A stretch of DNA of 36,560 nt from Pseudomonas viridiflava (GTDB taxonomy: Bacteria > Pseudomonadota > Gammaproteobacteria > Pseudomonadales > Pseudomonadaceae): positions 97,141 through 133,700 of the forward strand of contig NZ_LKEH01000048.1 in NCBI RefSeq assembly GCF_001642795.1, written 5' to 3'. Positions 32,810 to 36,560 of this stretch are shown piece after piece. Each line of letters opens with the position of its first letter. Within the stretch, counting starts at the first letter, position 1. The notes under the pieces were generated by a model. The model was not told where the DNA came from and ran no database searches. It worked only from the letters and a program-made list of their open reading frames with translations. The position numbers and the translations under genes are program-made.

Positions 32810-33678
32810 TGTCAGCCTCGCTGGGAGACGCCGTTGTTTTGCGTTCGAGCGGATTGTCCAGGCTGCGCCTGCGCCCGACCGCTGCCGTGGCGCTTGCCCC
32901 GGCGATGGCCGTGCTGGTGGCGTTCTGGCTGCTGCCGCTGACGCACCTGATCGTGCTCGGTGTGCAGGGCAACGAAGTGGATGGCAGCGGTTACTGGCAA
33001 GTGCTGAGCAGCGCCCAATACATGGGCAGTCTTGCGCAGACCTGTGTGCTGGCTGCCGTGGTGACACTGGCCGCCTTGCTGGTTGGTGGAATCAGCGGTG
33101 TGTTTCTTGCCCGCAATCAGTTCTTCGGCCGCTCCGCGCTGGTCGCGCTGCTGACCTTTCCTCTGGCGTTTCCTGGCGTGGTGGTGGGTTTTCTGGTGAT
33201 CCTGCTGGCGGGTCGGCAAGGCATCTTTGCCGCGCTCGGCCTGGAACTGGCAGGTGAACGGTGGATCTTCGCCTATTCGCTGACCGGCCTGTTCATTGGC
33301 TACCTGTACTTCTCGATTCCGCGGGTGATCCTCACGGTCATGGCGGCCTGTGAAAGTCTGGACCGGAGTCTGGAGGAAGCAGCGCATTCGCTGGGCGCAG
33401 GACACTGGCGTGTGGTGTGCGACGTGATTGTGCCGGGCCTGATGCCTGCGTTGGTGTCCTGCGGCGCGATCTGCTTTGCGACGTCCATGGGCGCATTCGG
33501 TACGGCGTTCACGCTGGGCACACGCCTGAATGTCACGCCGGTGGCGATCTATAACGTGTTCACCAACTACGCCAACTTCACGGTCGCCGCTGCGTTGTCG
33601 GTGATCCTCGGCCTGGTGACCTGGGCGGTGCTGTTGCTGGCGCGCCGTCTGGTCAAGAATTCGGGGATCGCCCTGTGA
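32809..33678 (+). CDS. ABC importer permease 1
   Basis: The 289-residue inner-membrane protein has about six helices. The EAA loop, which contacts the ATPase, is EEAAHSLGAGHWRVVCDVIVPG (about residues 189-210). Hydrophobic segments such as AVLVAFWLLPLTHLIVLGV and LTFPLAFPGVVVGFLVILLA are evident. The start is coupled to the binding-protein stop (TAATG). The end overlaps the second permease start by four bases (GTGA). It forms a heterodimeric channel with the next gene product. Confidence 0.92.
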   Translation: MSASLGDAVVLRSSGLSRLRLRPTAAVALAPAMAVLVAFWLLPLTHLIVLGVQGNEVDGSGYWQVLSSAQYMGSLAQTCVLAAVVTLAALLVGGISGVFLARNQFFGRSALVALLTFPLAFPGVVVGFLVILLAGRQGIFAALGLELAGERWIFAYSLTGLFIGYLYFSIPRVILTVMAACESLDRSLEEAAHSLGAGHWRVVCDVIVPGLMPALVSCGAICFATSMGAFGTAFTLGTRLNVTPVAIYNVFTNYANFTVAAALSVILGLVTWAVLLLARRLVKNSGIAL

Positions 33679-34469
33679 AACGTTCTCCTCTGTTTGCTGC
33701 GCAGTTGCTGTTCACCCTGTTGGTCTGCGCGTTCATGCTGGTGCCCGTGGTGCTTTCGCTGCTGGCCGGCCTGACGCGCAATTATTTTCAGGGCCTGTCC
33801 AGCGGGCTGACCTTCGACTGGCTGGTGCAGGTCTGGCAGGCCTATTCGCCAACGGTCTGGCTGTCGCTGCAACTGGCCTTGGCCTGTGCGCTGTGCGTCT
33901 GCCTGATCGGCGTACCCGCCGCTTATGCGCTGGTGCGCATGAATAACCGGTTCAGCCGCGCCTTCGAAGAGCTGATGGTGTTGCCGGTCGCCATGCCGGG
34001 GCTGGCCAGTGCTCTGGCATTGCTGCTGACCTACGGGCAATTCGGCAGCTTTCGCGGCAGTTGGCTGTTCATTCTGGTTGGCCATGTGCTGTTCACCCTG
34101 CCGTTTCTGGTACGTCCGGTAATGGCTGTGATGCAGCGCCAGCAACTGCCGGTGCTGGAAGAGGCGGCGGCAAGTCTGGGCGCCGGGCCGATCAAGCGCT
34201 TCTTCAGCGTGGTGGTGCCCAACTGCCGCGCCGGGATTCTGGCCGGCGTGCTGATGGTGGTGACGTTGTCGCTGGGCGAATTCAACCTGACCTGGATGCT
34301 GCACACCCCCATGACCAAAACCCTGCCGGTCGGTCTGGCCGACAGTTACGCGTCGGCGCGGCTGGAAGTGGCCAGCGCCTACACCCTGCTTTTTCTTTTG
34401 CTGATTGTGCCGCTGCTGATTGCGTTGCAGGCCATCAGCGCCCGTCTTGCCCGAGGAGACAGCCGATGA
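33675..34469 (+). CDS. ABC importer permease 2
   Basis: The 264-residue inner-membrane protein starts at a GTG overlapping the first permease's stop. About six helices are present, including LFTLLVCAFMLVPVVLSLLAGL and VLMVVTLSLGEFNLTWML. The EAA loop is EEAAASLGAGPIKRFFSVVVP (about 163-183). It is the partner of permease 1. The ATPase gene start overlaps its stop (ATGA), so all transport genes are translationally linked. Confidence 0.92.
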   Translation: MKRSPLFAAQLLFTLLVCAFMLVPVVLSLLAGLTRNYFQGLSSGLTFDWLVQVWQAYSPTVWLSLQLALACALCVCLIGVPAAYALVRMNNRFSRAFEELMVLPVAMPGLASALALLLTYGQFGSFRGSWLFILVGHVLFTLPFLVRPVMAVMQRQQLPVLEEAAASLGAGPIKRFFSVVVPNCRAGILAGVLMVVTLSLGEFNLTWMLHTPMTKTLPVGLADSYASARLEVASAYTLLFLLLIVPLLIALQAISARLARGDSR

Positions 34470-35497
34470 GCGGCACGACCATACGCCTGAAGGGCTGCCG
34501 CAAGGCATTTGCCGACGGCACCGTTGCTGTACAGGACCTGCACCTGACCATTGAGCCCGGCGAAACGCTGGCGATTCTCGGCCCGTCGGGCTGCGGTAAA
34601 ACTACCACGTTGCGCCTGATCGCCGGGCTTGAGCGTCCCGACGTCGGGCAGGTGCTGTTCGATGATCAGGACATGACGCGCCTGCCCATCGAACGGCGTG
34701 ATGTCGGCATGGTGTTTCAGAATTACGCGTTGTTCCCCAACCTCGATGTGACGGGCAATATCGTCTACGGCTTGAAGATTCGAGGTCTGTCCCACGCCGA
34801 GCGCAACAAGCGCTGTGATGAGTTGCTTGAACTGGTCGGCCTGACCGATCACGGCAAGCGCCGCATTCATGAACTGTCCGGCGGGCAACGTCAGCGCGTT
34901 GCGCTGGCACGTGCGCTGGCGCCGCGTCCTCGGGTGTTGCTGCTCGACGAACCGCTGGCCGCGCTGGACGCACAATTGCGCGAGCGCCTGCGCAGCGAGC
35001 TGGATCAACTGTTGCGCGGGCTGGGCATTACCTCGGTATTCGTGACCCACGATCAGGGCGAAGCGATGGCCTTGGGTGACCGGATTCTGGTCATGGACAA
35101 GGGCTGTGTTTCGCAACTGGCGACCCCGAGGGAAATCTACCAGCAGCCCGCCAACGCGTTCGTGGCCGGGTTCGTTGGCAACCTCAATGCGTTCAGCGTG
35201 CTCGGGCGTACCGAGTCAGGTCTCAAGGTCAGTGGCGGTGAGTTGCCATGGTCGGGCGTCGATCAACCGGTCACGGTGTATTGCCGTCCCGAGCACCTGC
35301 GCCTGACGTCCGGAGGCGGGCAGTTGCAGGGCCGGCTGGTCGGTCAGTTCTTTCAGGGCGCGCAGAGTCGTCTGCTGGTGGACGTCGGCGGCGCTCAGCC
35401 GTTGCTGGTCGACAGCCCGGATAACCTGATCCATGCGGCAGGCGCGCATCTCGGCTTGAGTGTCGATCCGCAAGTGCTGTTCACCCTGCATTCGTAA
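34466..35497 (+). CDS. ABC importer ATPase with TOBE domain
   Basis: The 343-residue cytoplasmic ATPase carries Walker A GPSGCGKTT (39-47), Q-loop Gln85 (VFQNYALFPNLDV) and signature LSGGQRQR (137-144). Walker B is VLLLDEPLAALD (157-168), and the H-loop His195 lies in FVTHDQGEAM. A C-terminal TOBE-like domain follows (about 240-343). The overall type is PotA/FbpC/CysA. AGGAG precedes the ATG. The upstream longer reading frame is out of register with the permease and not used. Confidence 0.94.
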   Translation: MSGTTIRLKGCRKAFADGTVAVQDLHLTIEPGETLAILGPSGCGKTTTLRLIAGLERPDVGQVLFDDQDMTRLPIERRDVGMVFQNYALFPNLDVTGNIVYGLKIRGLSHAERNKRCDELLELVGLTDHGKRRIHELSGGQRQRVALARALAPRPRVLLLDEPLAALDAQLRERLRSELDQLLRGLGITSVFVTHDQGEAMALGDRILVMDKGCVSQLATPREIYQQPANAFVAGFVGNLNAFSVLGRTESGLKVSGGELPWSGVDQPVTVYCRPEHLRLTSGGGQLQGRLVGQFFQGAQSRLLVDVGGAQPLLVDSPDNLIHAAGAHLGLSVDPQVLFTLHS

Positions 35498-35522
35498 GCC
35501 GTTTTTCTGTCGAGAAATTATT

Positions 35523-36356
35523 TTGAATCGTCCGTTTCTTATTGCCCAGATCAGTGACCTGCACCTCAAGGCCGATGGCCGTCTGACCTACGGGGTCGTC
35601 GACACGCTGGGCGCGTTGCGCCGCGCTGTCGAACACATCAATGCCAGCAAACAGCGCCCGGATATTGTGGTGATCAGCGGCGATCTGGTGGACTTCGGCA
35701 GGGCCGATGAATACGCGGTGCTCAGGCCGGAATTGGAGCGTCTGCAGATGCCGTTCTATCTGGTACCCGGCAATCACGACGACCGCGAGCATTTGCTGGC
35801 TGCGTTTGCGGATCACGTGTACCTGCCGCTGTCCGCAGACGGTTCGCTGGACTGGGTGGTCGAGCAGCATCCGGTGCGTCTGATCGGCCTGGACTCGACC
35901 ATCCCCGGCGAGCATGGCGGGCAACTCGATTATTGCCAGCTTGACTGGCTGAACGCTCAACTGTCGCGTCGCCCCGATGTGCCGACGGTGATCATCCTGC
36001 ATCACCCGCCGTTCATGTCCGGCATCGGTCACATGGATCACAAGCCTTTCGGCAACGCGGTGGAGCTGGAGAGGGTTATCGCCCGGCACCCGCAGGTGGA
36101 GCGTCTGTTGTGCGGGCATTTGCACCGGCCGATGCAGCGTCGTTTCGGTGGCAGCCTGACCTGCGTCTGCCCCGGCACTTCACACCAGATCGTGCTCGAC
36201 CTGGACGAAGCCGCGCCTGCGCATTTCAATCTGGAACCTGCGGGTTACGTGCTGCACCGCTGGCATCCTCAGGAAGGGCTGGTCAGCCACAACGCGGTGT
36301 TCGGGGAATATGAAGGGCCGTATCCGTTCTACGATGCCAATGGACTGATTGACTGA
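35523..36356 (+). CDS. GpdQ-like metallophosphodiesterase
   Basis: The 277-residue binuclear metallophosphoesterase probably cleaves phosphodiesters such as glycerophosphodiesters. Metal ligands are all present at a constant +4 offset from recalled Enterobacter GpdQ numbering: Asp12, His14 (QISDLHL), Asp54 (ISGDL), Asn84 (PGNHDD), His160 (ILHHPP), His199 and His201 (CGHLH). The length also matches (274). The start is a TTG at 35523 with GAG upstream; the longer frame would begin within the ATPase gene. It follows the transporter by 25 bp. A related family member is the cyclic-AMP phosphodiesterase CpdA, which is possible but less similar in the C-terminal part. Confidence 0.88.
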   Translation: MNRPFLIAQISDLHLKADGRLTYGVVDTLGALRRAVEHINASKQRPDIVVISGDLVDFGRADEYAVLRPELERLQMPFYLVPGNHDDREHLLAAFADHVYLPLSADGSLDWVVEQHPVRLIGLDSTIPGEHGGQLDYCQLDWLNAQLSRRPDVPTVIILHHPPFMSGIGHMDHKPFGNAVELERVIARHPQVERLLCGHLHRPMQRRFGGSLTCVCPGTSHQIVLDLDEAAPAHFNLEPAGYVLHRWHPQEGLVSHNAVFGEYEGPYPFYDANGLID

Positions 36357-36370
36357 GGTTGGTCAGGCTT

Positions 36371-36560
36371 GATCGTGCCAATCGCTCCGCGTTGGCATGC
36401 ATCCCGTGACGCTCCGCGTCACAAATGGTTCAGACTGAGGATTCAGTTAGCCGGGCGCATGACGTGGCTAACGCTGGAGCCTGGGCGCACATCTGCGCCA
36501 CATTCGAGAGCGGACGCGGAGCGTCCTGGGAGGCATTCCCACGCAGAGCGTGGGAACGAT
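36371..36560. repeat. Composite intergenic repeat, right copy
   Basis: Four hairpins occur in series: TGCCAA..CGC-TCC-GCG-TTGGCA with one bulged T (36376-36397), GTGACGC-TCC-GCGTCAC (36406-36422), GGACGC-GGA-GCGTCC (36512-36526) and TTCCCACGC-AGA-GCGTGGGAA (36536-36556). Bases 36406-36519 are the inverted counterpart of 1-114. The repeat continues to the window edge and may extend beyond it. Confidence 0.85.

Overview
The window is a high-GC gammaproteobacterial chromosome segment that I read as Pseudomonas, most likely the P. syringae group. The reasons are the gene order glyA-soxBDAG-purU-fdhA, the creBCD set, Pseudomonas-type REP/REPIN elements, and hairpin repeats built on a CACGCTCCGCGTG-like core. 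No phage, insertion sequence, CRISPR array, tRNA or rRNA was seen. The species call rests on gene content and repeat style, not on a database search.

Layout. (1) 326-9252 is a one-carbon/sarcosine module, all on +: serine hydroxymethyltransferase, heterotetrameric sarcosine oxidase (soxB, D, A, G), formyltetrahydrofolate deformylase and glutathione-independent formaldehyde dehydrogenase. Sarcosine, the last N-methylated intermediate of choline/glycine betaine breakdown, becomes glycine plus a C1 unit. GlyA turns glycine into serine, while PurU and FdhA clear the C1 unit as formate. (2) 9402-12300 is an accessory island: two short Rhs/TccC-like core proteins with unrelated C-terminal tails flank a secreted DUF2780 protein. 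(3) 12375-17842 holds a YihG-like acyltransferase, a periplasmic retropepsin-like protein, and the two-component system creB-creC with its target creD. (4) 17959-21609, all on -, holds a glutathione transferase and a cell-surface-signalling group: FecI-type sigma, FecR, a PepSY-TM protein and a 59-residue membrane protein, with no TonB receptor beside them. (5) 21846-25180 holds a DnaQ-like exonuclease, a cNMP/CBS/nucleotidyltransferase signalling protein, and a lone receiver-domain protein. (6) 25233-30608 holds malate synthase G, a GcvR-like double ACT protein, a RarD permease and the SrkA/YihE kinase. (7) 30805-36356 is a compact operon: LacI-type regulator, periplasmic binding protein, two permeases, ATPase and a GpdQ-like phosphodiesterase. 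It looks like an uptake-and-hydrolysis system for an unidentified substrate, possibly a phosphodiester.

Non-coding highlights. A composite repeat lies at both ends of the window, with a 114-bp module about 85% identical in inverted orientation. Two REPINs have almost the same length (88 and 87 bp). A cluster of DnaA-box-like sites lies in a diverged tandem duplication between the convergent genes gcvR and rarD. A perfect 14-bp CG-centred palindrome sits just upstream of the lacI-type gene, and an 11-bp-period direct repeat sits upstream of creD. The most novel protein-level items are the paired mini-TccC cassettes, the LacI/ABC/GpdQ cluster and the receptor-less FecI/FecR pair. Nothing in the window amounts to a demonstrably new defence or mobile system.
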